From positions 1 through 34,432 of the forward strand of contig DASRZM010000003.1 in NCBI GenBank assembly GCA_035686365.1: a stretch of DNA of 34,432 bases, written 5' to 3'. The notes under the pieces are model-generated. The model was not told the DNA's origin. It was given only the letters and a program-made list of their open reading frames with translations, and did not search any database. The position numbers and the translations under genes were made by a program. This DNA comes from DASRZM01 sp035686365. Lineage in GTDB: Bacteria; Pseudomonadota; Gammaproteobacteria; Xanthomonadales; Xanthomonadaceae. The number at the start of each line of letters is the position of its first letter. The first letter of the stretch is position 1. Below, piece after piece: positions 1 to 7,361 of the stretch.

Positions 1-65
1 CCGCCGCTGAGGTCACACATTGGGCGACAGCCAGCCGAAGTCGCTGAAGCGCAAGGCAGCGATAG

Positions 66-566
66 TCACTTCGCCTTGTAGCCCGCCGTCACCTCGTCCT
101 TGTGGGCTGTGAAGGCGGCGAGGACCTCGTCCTTCTCGCGCTGTGGCACTTTCGCAAAGTCGAGGGAACGCCCCAGTTCGGCCGCAACCTCATCGAATTC
201 TTCGGGCGAGATCTTGAGGTCACGATGCGCCTCCTCGAGGCCCAGATGGGTTGCGCCCGGCTTGGTCGCTGAGAACTTGAACGGCCCACCCGTGACTTCG
301 CAGACCCACAGGGTTCGCATGAACTTGAGGCCCGGCAACCGGTCCAGGTTCTTCGTGTGCCAATTCCTGAGAGCCGGGTTCGCCGAAGTCTTTCCTACGA
401 TGGGGTTCTGCACCAGTGCGTCGCTGAAATGATCAACGACTGCAGCGATGGCAAAGACGCCGCCAAGCCGCTCATACAGGCTCTTCTCGGCCTCCGGAGC
501 TGCTCGAAGCGGCAGTGCCAGCGCCACCAGGGATAGAAATACTGTTGAAATCAAGAACTTCTTCAT
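66..566 (-). CDS. Exported group 1-like truncated haemoglobin
   Basis: 166 aa. The first ~23 residues are a signal peptide (MKKF, a hydrophobic stretch, then LRAA), so the mature globin of ~143 aa should be periplasmic. The rest follows the truncated-haemoglobin pattern: a YERLGG start (res 31-36), a helical WHTKNLD segment (69-75), the GGPFKF turn (93-98), and EEAHRDLKI (111-119), where H114 is in the place of the haem-binding proximal histidine. The start ATG has a strong Shine-Dalgarno (GGAGGAGG) just upstream. Family members bind O2 or NO and are usually cytoplasmic, so the export signal is the unusual point. It is not in an evident operon. The haem-protein class is fairly sure; the physiological role (NO or O2 handling in the envelope) is inference. 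Confidence 0.82.
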   Translation of the reverse strand: MKKFLISTVFLSLVALALPLRAAPEAEKSLYERLGGVFAIAAVVDHFSDALVQNPIVGKTSANPALRNWHTKNLDRLPGLKFMRTLWVCEVTGGPFKFSATKPGATHLGLEEAHRDLKISPEEFDEVAAELGRSLDFAKVPQREKDEVLAAFTAHKDEVTAGYKAK

Positions 567-823
567 AAACCCTCCTCCGTGTGGATCATCGCGCCGAGAG
601 AGCGGGACAGGTTACGTGCGGGGACGGGTTTCGTCTGTTCGATATCGCCCATATGGATGAGGGGAAAAAGGAAAAAGGGGGCGGGGGAATTAACAGCCCG
701 TTTGGGTCTCCCACGAGGGCGGAAGACCGCCGCGTGAACCGCCCCGGAAATCCCGGGCGGCGCTGGCGTCCGTCCAGCGTAGGATTTTGAGCAGAAACCT
801 GCCTTGACCCGGGTCCCGGAAAC
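567..823. other. Intergenic region with small hairpin, no gene seen
   Basis: This stretch separates two minus-strand genes. It contains a purine-rich tract (about 659-690, on the minus strand C- and T-rich) and an imperfect hairpin at about 739-760 with a CCGCCC/GGGCGG stem. The hairpin lies about 60 bases past the stop of the methyltransferase gene and could end its transcript, but it has no adjacent T run. No convincing reading frame is present. Confidence 0.4.
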
Positions 824-2089
824 CTATCTCGGCCCCGTTCCTGCACCGCGCAGGGACACGAAGTCGAGCGCTTCCAGGTCGCGCACGAACTCGCGCAGCG
901 CCGCGGCGTGAGCCGGGTCATTGCCCAGGATGCTCCCGAGGGGGTCGCGGCCGTTGATGCGATTGAGCCAGATCGCCTGCTGGCGGTCGTACGGCAGCCG
1001 GATGTCGGCGAACGAATGAAATGGCCAGGACACCACGCCGGCCTTGCCCGGCGGTGGATCGGGCACCTGCGTGCGCAATCCGGGCGCCGGTACGGGAACG
1101 TGCTCGAGCCAGTCGTCGTCGTCGACGCCGATCTGGCTGTCGCGAACAGGACGATCCTGCCGGCAGGCGATGACTTCGTGCTTGAACAGCGAGGCGCGGT
1201 AGGTTTCGCCCAGGTACCAGCGTTGCGGGACCGGCATCGCCAGGGCCGCCTGCGCCCAGGGCGATGTGGCCAGCGCGGTCGCCAGCGGCTCGTAGTGGGC
1301 CCGGAAGAACAGTCCCTGCAGGCGCAGCCCGGCGCCTTCGAGCGCCTGCTCGAACGACTCCAGCGTGTAGGGCCGGTCGATCGGGTGCAGCAGGTAGTCG
1401 ACCAGTTCGGCGACCTGGCCCAGATCCGGGAACAGGGCTTTGCGATGCCACAGCGGGTGACATGCAGGCAGCGCGTCGAGCATGGCGCGCAGGCCGTCCA
1501 GATCGCTGTCGGTGATGGTGTCGGGTCGGATCCCGAGCTGCCTGCACAGGTCCTGCAGGTAGTAGATGGCGTCCCGGCCATGCGGGGCGTAGACCATCAG
1601 GTACAGGGAGCCGCCCGGTCGGGTGACCTCATGCAGGGCCCGCAGTCCGGCGCCGGGATCGGGCAGGTGGTGGATGACGCCGCTGCTCACGACCAGGTCG
1701 AAGCGCTGCTCGCCGAGTTCGCGCGCCTGCTCGACGGGCAGCTGCTCGAGCTGCAGGTTGCCCAGCCCGTGCCGGTGAACAAGCGTGCCGGTGGCGGCCA
1801 GCGCCGCACTGCTGATGTCGATGCCGGTGACGCGGGCGGCCGGGTGCGCGGCGGCGTACAGCGCGGCCTGCGAGGTGCCGCAGCCGGCGACCAGGATGTC
1901 GAGGTCCTCGCGGTAGTGGGCACGCGGCCAGTACCGGTGGAAGGACAGACTGGGAAAACTGATCCCCGCGCGCTCGCCCCGGAGCCAGGGGCCGAGGTCG
2001 TCCTCCGGGGTCGGGTACGGAAAGCGCTCGTACTGGGCGCGTACGCCGGCCTGGTCCGGTCGTGGTTGCAACGAGCGGCGCTTGGTCAT
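824..2089 (-). CDS. Class I SAM-dependent methyltransferase with long C-terminal extension
   Basis: 421 aa, soluble. An N-terminal QYERFPYPTPEDDLGPW segment (about 20-35) precedes a Rossmann-fold methyltransferase domain: the SAM-binding glycine motif LVAGCGTSQAALYA (about 66-79), GIDISSAAL (motif II, about 89-97), and the SSGVIHHLPDPGAGLRAL region (about 135-152) followed by RPGGSLYL. The last ~200 residues are a separate extension without a motif I recognise. The QYxxFPYP opening is seen in methyltransferases attached to TPR proteins and in related stand-alone enzymes. The substrate cannot be told from sequence. The ATG start is the first in frame and lies directly before the conserved region. 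Confidence 0.85.
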   Translation of the reverse strand: MTKRRSLQPRPDQAGVRAQYERFPYPTPEDDLGPWLRGERAGISFPSLSFHRYWPRAHYREDLDILVAGCGTSQAALYAAAHPAARVTGIDISSAALAATGTLVHRHGLGNLQLEQLPVEQARELGEQRFDLVVSSGVIHHLPDPGAGLRALHEVTRPGGSLYLMVYAPHGRDAIYYLQDLCRQLGIRPDTITDSDLDGLRAMLDALPACHPLWHRKALFPDLGQVAELVDYLLHPIDRPYTLESFEQALEGAGLRLQGLFFRAHYEPLATALATSPWAQAALAMPVPQRWYLGETYRASLFKHEVIACRQDRPVRDSQIGVDDDDWLEHVPVPAPGLRTQVPDPPPGKAGVVSWPFHSFADIRLPYDRQQAIWLNRINGRDPLGSILGNDPAHAAALREFVRDLEALDFVSLRGAGTGPR

Positions 2090-2224
2090 GGTGTATCGCC
2101 CACTGCGGGCCTGCTGGCGGCGACCCGCATCCGACCGGTCCGGGCGCGCGGGCGCGGAATCCCGGTGTGACGATGCGCCGATGCGGGCCGGACTTCGACG
2201 GACCGGGCCACCCGGAGCACGGAC

Positions 2225-2515
2225 TCAGTCCGACGCCGGATCCTTGCGCACGATGACGGTGTTCGCAACCTCGGCGATGTCCTCGGCCGGCATGCCCACG
2301 CGGGCGGCATGCTCGCGGATCGCCTCCTCGCCGGTGGCCTGGTAGATGCAGACGGTGCCCAGGCGGCCGTCGGCTTCCTTGACGACGTAGGAGCGGATCC
2401 AGCGCACCTGGCTCGGCATGTCCTCGTCACCGACACGTGCGGAGACCGCAGCGGCTGCCTCCAGTTCGCCGGCATCGGCCCACGCGCTGCGCCGACGGAT
2501 CGTGAAAAGCTTCAT
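2225..2515 (-). CDS. Small DUF4242-like (nickel-binding-protein-like) protein
   Basis: About 96 aa, beginning MKLFTIRRRSAW. The core SARVGDEDMPSQVRWIRSYVVKEADG...CIYQATGEEAIREHAARVGMPAEDIAEV resembles the short ferredoxin-fold family DUF4242, whose best-known member is a Streptomyces nickel-binding protein. Two start codons are possible. The ATG ending at 2521 is only 2 bases from the GAGGA ribosome site, while the ATG ending at 2515 sits at a normal 8-base spacing, so I chose the latter. It is divergent from the methyltransferase that starts at 2755. Family assignment is moderately sure; metal binding here is unproven. Confidence 0.68.
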   Translation of the reverse strand: MKLFTIRRRSAWADAGELEAAAAVSARVGDEDMPSQVRWIRSYVVKEADGRLGTVCIYQATGEEAIREHAARVGMPAEDIAEVANTVIVRKDPASD

Positions 2516-2754
2516 GGCCATCGTCCTCGGTGTGGATGCACGCGTCCGGCAGGCGGCGCGCTGTCGTGCAGACGGCAACTGCGAGCGGCGTGCGATCGAG
2601 CGTGCGGCATGATGCGCCCGGCGCAAGGGGCTGTCCACCGGCTGCCGATGCCGCCAATGACCGCGTCGGCGGTCCGGGCACGCCCCGGCTTTGCCGCGGC
2701 GGATGCGGAGGACTAGCATGGCAGCCGTCATCTCCAACCGGGCCAAGGCACGCA

Positions 2755-3537
2755 ATGGAACAGCAAGAGCGCTCGCCCGCGAACATCTACGAGGCGCACT
2801 TCGTGCCGGCCCTGTTCGGGCAGTGGGCCCCGCTGATGGCCGAGCTGGCGGCGGTGGGCCCGGGACAGGAGATCCTGGACGTCGCCTGCGGGACCGGCGT
2901 GCTTTCGCGCGCCGTGGCCGATCGGGTCGGTACGACCGGGCGCGTGACGGGCCTGGATCCGAATCCGGACATGCTCGCGGTCGCGCAGCGGCTGGACGGA
3001 CGCATCCGCTGGGAGCCGGGCCGGGCCGAGTCGCTGCCGTTCGCCGACGCCAGCTTCGATGCCGTCGTGTGCCAGTTCGGGATGATGTTCTTCGACGATC
3101 CGGCCGGGGCGCTGCGCGAGATGCTGCGCGTGCTGCGGCCGCAGGGGCGGCTGGTGGTGGCGGTGTGTGACGCGCTCGATCACTCCGCCGGCTACTCGGT
3201 GTTCGCCGAACTGCTGCACCGGCTGTTCGGCGCCGAGGTGGCACAGTCCTTCCGCGCGCCGTTCGCGCTGGGCGATCGCGAGCGGCTGGCCTCGATCTGC
3301 CTGCAGGCCGGGCTGACCGCGCACATCGAGCGCATGGACGGACTCGTGCGCTTTCCGTCGGTGGCCGACCTGGTGGCCACCGAGCGCGCCTGCGCGTGGA
3401 CGCTGGGCGGGTTGCTCGATGCCGACCAGTTCGAGCGCCTGCGCGTGGCTGCCGGCGAGTCGCTGCAGCCGTTCGTGGACGAGGACGGCGAGATCGAGTT
3501 CGAGATGCCGGCGCTGGTGATCGTCCACGGCACCTGA
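2755..3537 (+). CDS. UbiE/COQ5-like class I methyltransferase
   Basis: 260 aa, starting MEQQERSPANIYEAHFVPALF. It shows the SAM-binding motif EILDVACGTGVLSRAVADR (about 38-56), GLDPNPDMLAVA (about 69-80), the motif IV region FDAVVCQFGMMFFDDPAGALREM (about 103-125) and RVLRPQGRLVVAV. The arrangement matches the Methyltransf_11/UbiE-like group that acts on small molecules or lipids; the substrate is unknown. An upstream extension of the frame exists, but the ATG at 2755 begins the conserved part. It is followed by palindromic DNA and then the Rieske oxygenase gene in the same direction. Confidence 0.85.
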   Translation: MEQQERSPANIYEAHFVPALFGQWAPLMAELAAVGPGQEILDVACGTGVLSRAVADRVGTTGRVTGLDPNPDMLAVAQRLDGRIRWEPGRAESLPFADASFDAVVCQFGMMFFDDPAGALREMLRVLRPQGRLVVAVCDALDHSAGYSVFAELLHRLFGAEVAQSFRAPFALGDRERLASICLQAGLTAHIERMDGLVRFPSVADLVATERACAWTLGGLLDADQFERLRVAAGESLQPFVDEDGEIEFEMPALVIVHGT

Positions 3538-3589
3538 GCTCGCCTCCGCGGCGATGGCACGACCAGCGGCTGCTGAAATGCCGGGAAAG

Positions 3590-3622
3590 GTCTGGACGAG
3601 TTCACCCTGGACTCGTCCAGAC
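3590..3622. repeat. Perfect 11-bp inverted repeat, 11-base loop
   Basis: GTCTGGACGAG (3590-3600) is exactly complementary to CTCGTCCAGAC (3612-3622). It lies about 50 bases past the methyltransferase stop and 80 bases before the Rieske oxygenase start. No T run follows it. It may be a factor-assisted terminator or an operator. Confidence 0.6.
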
Positions 3623-3639
3623 TTGCCGGGTCCGGCACC

Positions 3640-3653
3640 TGTCCGGCCGGACA
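3640..3653. promoter_or_regulatory. 14-bp perfect palindrome upstream of Rieske gene
   Basis: TGTCCGGCCGGACA is a perfect dyad 50 bases before the Rieske oxygenase ATG. It is followed directly by a TTGTCA hexamer (about 3658-3663) that could act as a -35 element. The position and symmetry suit a repressor or activator site for a dimeric regulator. No regulator gene is adjacent, so this is inference. Confidence 0.4.
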
Positions 3654-3702
3654 CGTTTGTCATACGATCGACCCGGCCGGCCCACGCCGATGCGAGTCCA
3701 CC

Positions 3703-4815
3703 ATGTCCACCCCGATCGACGCCAAGCCGACCATCACCGACCTGCTGGCCCGGGACCTGCTGGCGCCGCAGTCGCTGCAGCAGGCCCGCGCCCTGCCGGC
3801 GCAGTTCTACACCGATCCGCGCATGGTCGCGCTCGAACGTCGCGCCGTGTTCGCGCGCAGCTGGCAGTTGGCCGGTCACCTCACGCGCATTCCCGAGCCG
3901 GGCGATCACCTGGTCACCGAGAGCCCGGGTTTGCCGGTGATCGTGCTGCGCGACGAGCACGGCCAGGTGCGCGCCTTCCACAACGTGTGCCGCCACCGTG
4001 GCGGCCCGCTGGCGACGCAGGATGGCTGCGGGGCACGGCGCCTGCGCTGCCGTTACCACGGCTGGACCTACGGCCTGGACGGCGTGCTGCGCTCGGCGCC
4101 GGAAATGCGCGAGGCGCTGGACTTCGATCCCGCCCAGGTGCGCCTGCCCGCATTGCAGGTGCGCACCTGGCAGGGCCTGATCTTCGTGGCCGAGGGCGAT
4201 GCGCCGGACTTCGACGCCTTTCTCGCCGGGATCGCCGAGCGCCTGGGCAACCGACGCTTCGACGACTACCGCTTCCACCGGCGCGTGTCCTACGAGATCG
4301 CCTGCAACTGGAAGGTGTACGCCGATAATTACCTGGAGGGCTACCACGTTCCGCACATCCACCCGGGCCTGAACCGCGTGCTGGACTACCGCAGCTACGT
4401 GACCCAGGTCCACGACTGGTATTCGTTCCAGTACAGCCCGCTGGAGAGCGCCGAGGGGCTGTACGGCTCCGGCGAGGCGCTGTACTGGTTCCTGTATCCG
4501 AACACGATGCTCAACAGCCTGCCCGGGCGCCTGCAGACCAACCGCATCGTCCCGCTGGGCGTGGACCGCTGCCGGGTCGACTTCGACTACTACTACCCGC
4601 ACGAGGAGGGCGCGCAGGGGCAGGCGCGACGCGCCAGCGACGAGGCCTTCAGCGACGAGGTGCAGGACGAGGACCGGCTGATCTGCGAGCAGGTGCAGGC
4701 CGGGCTGGCGTCGGGTTCCTACGAACCGGGGCGACTGAACCCGCTGCGCGAGAATGCGGTGCACCATTTCCAGGAACTGCTGCGCGCCGCCTGGCGGCGC
4801 GACAGCGCGGCCTGA
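3703..4815 (+). CDS. Rieske non-haem iron oxygenase alpha subunit (choline monooxygenase/GbcA-like)
   Basis: 370 aa, cytoplasmic. The Rieske [2Fe-2S] site is complete: C96-R-H98 and C116-R-Y-H119 (NVCRHRGGPL and LRCRYHGWTY). The catalytic domain has NWKVYADNYLEGYHVPHIH (about 202-220), giving the iron ligands H215 and H220. The late EDRLICEQVQAGL segment matches the acidic-ligand helix typical of the choline monooxygenase/GbcA/carnitine-oxygenase branch of ring-hydroxylating oxygenases. These enzymes hydroxylate an N-methyl or aromatic carbon and need electrons from a reductase. No reductase or ferredoxin gene is adjacent, so the partner must be elsewhere. The substrate is open; a quaternary amine such as glycine betaine or choline is a reasonable guess by branch. 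Confidence 0.88.
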   Translation: MSTPIDAKPTITDLLARDLLAPQSLQQARALPAQFYTDPRMVALERRAVFARSWQLAGHLTRIPEPGDHLVTESPGLPVIVLRDEHGQVRAFHNVCRHRGGPLATQDGCGARRLRCRYHGWTYGLDGVLRSAPEMREALDFDPAQVRLPALQVRTWQGLIFVAEGDAPDFDAFLAGIAERLGNRRFDDYRFHRRVSYEIACNWKVYADNYLEGYHVPHIHPGLNRVLDYRSYVTQVHDWYSFQYSPLESAEGLYGSGEALYWFLYPNTMLNSLPGRLQTNRIVPLGVDRCRVDFDYYYPHEEGAQGQARRASDEAFSDEVQDEDRLICEQVQAGLASGSYEPGRLNPLRENAVHHFQELLRAAWRRDSAA

Positions 4816-5149
4816 AGGGCGCGCTCCGCACGCAACCCCCTCCCGGCCCCCCCCTCCGCGGCTTCGCCGCGCAAGGGGAGGAGAAATCCGGTGCACCGGT
4901 CCAACTCCCTCCCTTTCGCGCAGCGAAGGCGCGCCCGGTCCAACTCCCTCCCTTTCGCGCAGCGAAGGCGTGCCCGGTCCAGCTCCCTCCCTTTCGCGCA
5001 GCGAAGGGGAGGGTCGGGGAGGGGTCGCGCGGCGCAGCCGCGCGGACGGCGCCGCGCAACGCCCGGGCGTAGACGGCGGGCGACGGGGCGGGCAGCGGCC
5101 GCGTTTTCTGGCACGATGCACGCGCTGCCCGATACCCGGGGGAGGGACG
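4816..5149. other. Intergenic region rich in Xanthomonadales-type repeats
   Basis: 334 bases between the Rieske gene and the lipoprotein gene. It holds a short inverted element at about 4848-4883 (CCCCTCCGCGG, then CTTCGCCGCGCAAGGGGAGGAG) and the 39-bp triplicate listed separately, followed by GC-rich sequence. Long open frames run through it in several phases only because the repeat lacks stops; I see no gene. Confidence 0.6.
4896..5012. repeat. Three direct copies of a 39-bp unit
   Basis: Units begin at 4896, 4935 and 4974 (exact 39-base period). Each holds CCGGTCCA, then CTCCCTCCCTTTCGCGCAGCGAAGG-type sequence. Within a unit the CCTTTCGC and GCGAAGG parts form a small hairpin around GCA. 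Copies 1 and 2 differ by one base (cgcgcc/cgtgcc); copy 3 differs at one base and diverges at the end. The period is 13 codons, so all frames stay open through it. Confidence 0.88.
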
Positions 5150-5728
5150 ATGCGGAGCATGATCCTGATGGCCACGGCCGCCGTGCTGCTGGCCGGTTGC
5201 AACACGATCCGGCCTACGGTGCCGGAAAACCCGCCGCCGCGCGTGCCGCTGTCGGAGTTCTCGCACTATCGCCTGGAACCGGTGGTGCGCGCACCGGGGA
5301 AGAAACCCGAATCCAAACACGATGCCGGTGCCCGCGAGAAGCTGCAGGGCGACATCGACGAGAAGCTCGCGCCGTTGCTGGCGGAGTGGAACGCGGCCGC
5401 CGGCGGCGAGGGGCGCACGCTGGTGATCACGCCGGTGATCGAGGAACTGCGGTTCGTCGGCGTCACCGGCCGCGTGGCGCTGGGCACATTCGGCGGCAGT
5501 TCGGCGATCCGCATGACCGTGCGCATGACTGCCGAACCCGGCGGCGAGCTGATCGCCGCCCCGGAGATCTACCAGCGGGCCAACGCCTACGGTGCCGGCT
5601 ACAGCTTCGGCGCCACCGACTACGCGATGCTGCTGCGCACCGCCAGCGTGCTCGAGCAGTACCTGCGCCGCAACCATGCGCAGGCCGTGGGCGGTCCCAC
5701 CGGGCTGGAAGAGGCGCCGGAGGACTGA
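5150..5728 (+). CDS. Small lipoprotein of unknown function (DUF4410-like)
   Basis: 192 aa. It starts MRSMILMATAAVLLAGCNT: a lipoprotein signal with lipobox LLAGC, so the mature protein should be lipid-anchored at Cys16. The ATG follows a strong GGGGGAGGG ribosome site. A Pro-rich linker (NPPPRVPLSEF) leads to a globular part containing RTLVITPVIEEL (about 94-105) and a glycine-rich GRVALGTFGGSSAIRMTVRMT stretch. That layout resembles the DUF4410 lipoproteins, but I rate the match as tentative. The next gene starts 1 base after its stop, so the two are probably co-expressed and may act together in the envelope. Confidence 0.72.
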   Translation: MRSMILMATAAVLLAGCNTIRPTVPENPPPRVPLSEFSHYRLEPVVRAPGKKPESKHDAGAREKLQGDIDEKLAPLLAEWNAAAGGEGRTLVITPVIEELRFVGVTGRVALGTFGGSSAIRMTVRMTAEPGGELIAAPEIYQRANAYGAGYSFGATDYAMLLRTASVLEQYLRRNHAQAVGGPTGLEEAPED

Positions 5729-5729
5729 G

Positions 5730-7151
5730 TTGCGGCGCGCCTGCCAGGTGACGGGCAGGCGCTTGCTGGTCGCGTGCGCACTGCTGGCAGCTGCGGTCGC
5801 CGCGGCCGCGGCCGCGGACCGGCCGCCGCTGGCGATCCGCGCGGTCACCGTCGTGGATGTCGTCGCCGGCGCGCACGTGGGGCCGCGCACGGTGCTGGTC
5901 GTGGATGGCCGCATCGCCGCCGTGGGGGCACGCGACGAGGTCCAGGTGCCCGCTGGCGCCGTGGTGATCGACGGCGCCGGCCGCTACCTGATCCCCGGGC
6001 TCGTGGACATGCACGTCCACCTGTTCAACAACCACTCCGGCCGCCCGCACAACGACTGGGCCTTTCCGCTGTACGTCGCCCATGGCGTCACCGGCGTGCG
6101 CGAGATGTGGGTGCAGCCCGGGTCGATGGACGTGGTCGCAGGCTGGCGCCGGCAGGTGGAGGAAGGCGCGCTGGTGGCGCCGCGCGTGCTCGCGGCCGGC
6201 AGCCGCGTGCAGGAGGCCGCGCCGCACGATGCGCGCCGCGCGGTGCGCGAACTCGCGCGTGCCGGTGTCGACTTCGTCAAGGTGTTCTCGCGGATCCCGC
6301 CCCAGGGATGGCGCGCGGCGTTGGCGGAGGCCGCGCGGCGCGGGCTGCCGGTGGCCGGCCACGTGCCGGCGCAGGTCCGCCTGCTCGATGCCGCCGAAGC
6401 CGGCCAGCGCAGCAACGAGCACCTGACGCAGGTCCACGAGGCCTGCACGTCGATCCAGGACGAGCTGCTGGCCGAGCGCGCCGGCCTGGACCCGGAACGG
6501 CTGGGCACGCGGATGCAGGCGCAGGAAACGCGCGTGCTGGCAGCCTTCGATGCTTTGCAGTGCCGGACGCGTGCGCGCCGGCTGGCCGCCACCGGACAGG
6601 CGCAGGTGCCCACGCTGGTAATGGCGCGCATGGAGCTTGCGCTGCTGGATCCCGCGCACGCGACCGACCCGCGGCTGAACCTGCTGCGCGAGGACGAACG
6701 TGCACGTTGGCAGCGCATCCTGGGCCAGCTCGGCCCGGTCGATGCGGCGCTGGCCCGGCAACGCTGGGAGGTGACGCGGCGGATCGTGGGGATCCTGCAC
6801 CGCGCGGGCGTCCCGCTGCTGGCCGGCACCGATTCGCCGATGCCGCTGGTATACCCGGGCTATGCATTGCACGAGGAACTGGCGCTGCTGGTCGAATCGG
6901 GACTGACCCCGGTGGAGGCGCTGCGCGCGGCCACGATCGGTCCCATGCGCTGGCTGGGACTGGAAGCGGAGGCCGGATCCATCGAGGCCGGCAAGCGCGC
7001 CGACCTGGTCGTGCTCGACGCCGACCCGTTGGCCGACATCGCCCACACGCGAGCGATCCATGCGGTCGTGCTGGCAGGCCGGTTGCACGATCGCGGCGCG
7101 CTCGATGCGATGCTGCCGATGCAGGCGGCGGACGAGCGCCCGGCGCACTGA
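5730..7151 (+). CDS. Exported amidohydrolase-family metallo-hydrolase
   Basis: 473 aa using a TTG start at 5730. The start was chosen because GGAGGA (5719-5724) lies 5 bases upstream and the following residues form a signal peptide (basic RRACQVTGRR, then an Ala/Leu-rich core ending AAADRP). GTG at 5748 is the alternative. The amidohydrolase superfamily features are clear: LIPGLVDMHVHLF with the metal-binding HxH, VAGHVPAQ, LAGTDSPMP with the metal-binding Asp, and the C-terminal EAGSIEAGKRADLVVLDADPL strand that closes the small beta domain. This fits the imidazolonepropionase-like secreted group, whose members cleave peptides or cyclic amides. The substrate is unknown. Only one base separates it from the lipoprotein gene. 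Confidence 0.86.
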   Translation: MRRACQVTGRRLLVACALLAAAVAAAAAADRPPLAIRAVTVVDVVAGAHVGPRTVLVVDGRIAAVGARDEVQVPAGAVVIDGAGRYLIPGLVDMHVHLFNNHSGRPHNDWAFPLYVAHGVTGVREMWVQPGSMDVVAGWRRQVEEGALVAPRVLAAGSRVQEAAPHDARRAVRELARAGVDFVKVFSRIPPQGWRAALAEAARRGLPVAGHVPAQVRLLDAAEAGQRSNEHLTQVHEACTSIQDELLAERAGLDPERLGTRMQAQETRVLAAFDALQCRTRARRLAATGQAQVPTLVMARMELALLDPAHATDPRLNLLREDERARWQRILGQLGPVDAALARQRWEVTRRIVGILHRAGVPLLAGTDSPMPLVYPGYALHEELALLVESGLTPVEALRAATIGPMRWLGLEAEAGSIEAGKRADLVVLDADPLADIAHTRAIHAVVLAGRLHDRGALDAMLPMQAADERPAH

Positions 7152-7207
7152 CCCGGACGCCGGAGCAGCGGCGCCGAGCCCGGCACATGTCCGGACCCGG
7201 CTCCGCC

Positions 7208-7276
7208 GTAGGTCGGCACTACGGTGCCGACGCGGACTGGCGCGAGCGTGGCGTCGGCACGGTAGTGCCGACCTAC
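7208..7276. repeat. GTAG-type inverted repeat (REP pair)
   Basis: A 26-base left arm (7208-7233, starting GTAGGTCGGCAC) and a right arm (7251-7276, ending GTGCCGACCTAC) match with a single mismatch around a 17-base spacer. Both outer ends carry GTAG, the tetranucleotide recognised by REP-associated tyrosine transposases in related bacteria. It lies between two convergent genes, a typical site for such elements. Confidence 0.82.
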
Positions 7277-7334
7277 AGGACCGGCGCGAGCGTGCTTGCG
7301 TTCTTGATCCTCGAGCGCACCATCCATGGCGCGC

Positions 7335-7360
7335 GAACCTCTGAGCTTGTTCAGAGGTTC
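7335..7360. terminator. Stem-loop between convergent genes
   Basis: GAACCTCTGA, loop GCTTGT, TCAGAGGTTC: a perfect 10-bp stem with a 6-base loop. It sits 1 base past the stop codon of the minus-strand sensor kinase and about 180 bases past the amidohydrolase stop. The stem is strong but no real T run follows on either strand, so bidirectional termination is probable rather than sure. Confidence 0.55.
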
Positions 7361-7361
7361 T

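Noticed and set aside
1..65. End of a gene at the left edge
   Set aside because: No frame with recognisable coding content could be supported in so short a stretch.
4896..5012. CRISPR array
   Set aside because: The three copies are directly adjacent with a 39-base period and no unique spacers; no cas gene nearby.
2728..5205. 825-codon minus-strand frame
   Set aside because: Runs antisense through the methyltransferase, the Rieske gene and the 39-bp repeat. It stays open because of high GC and the stop-free repeat.
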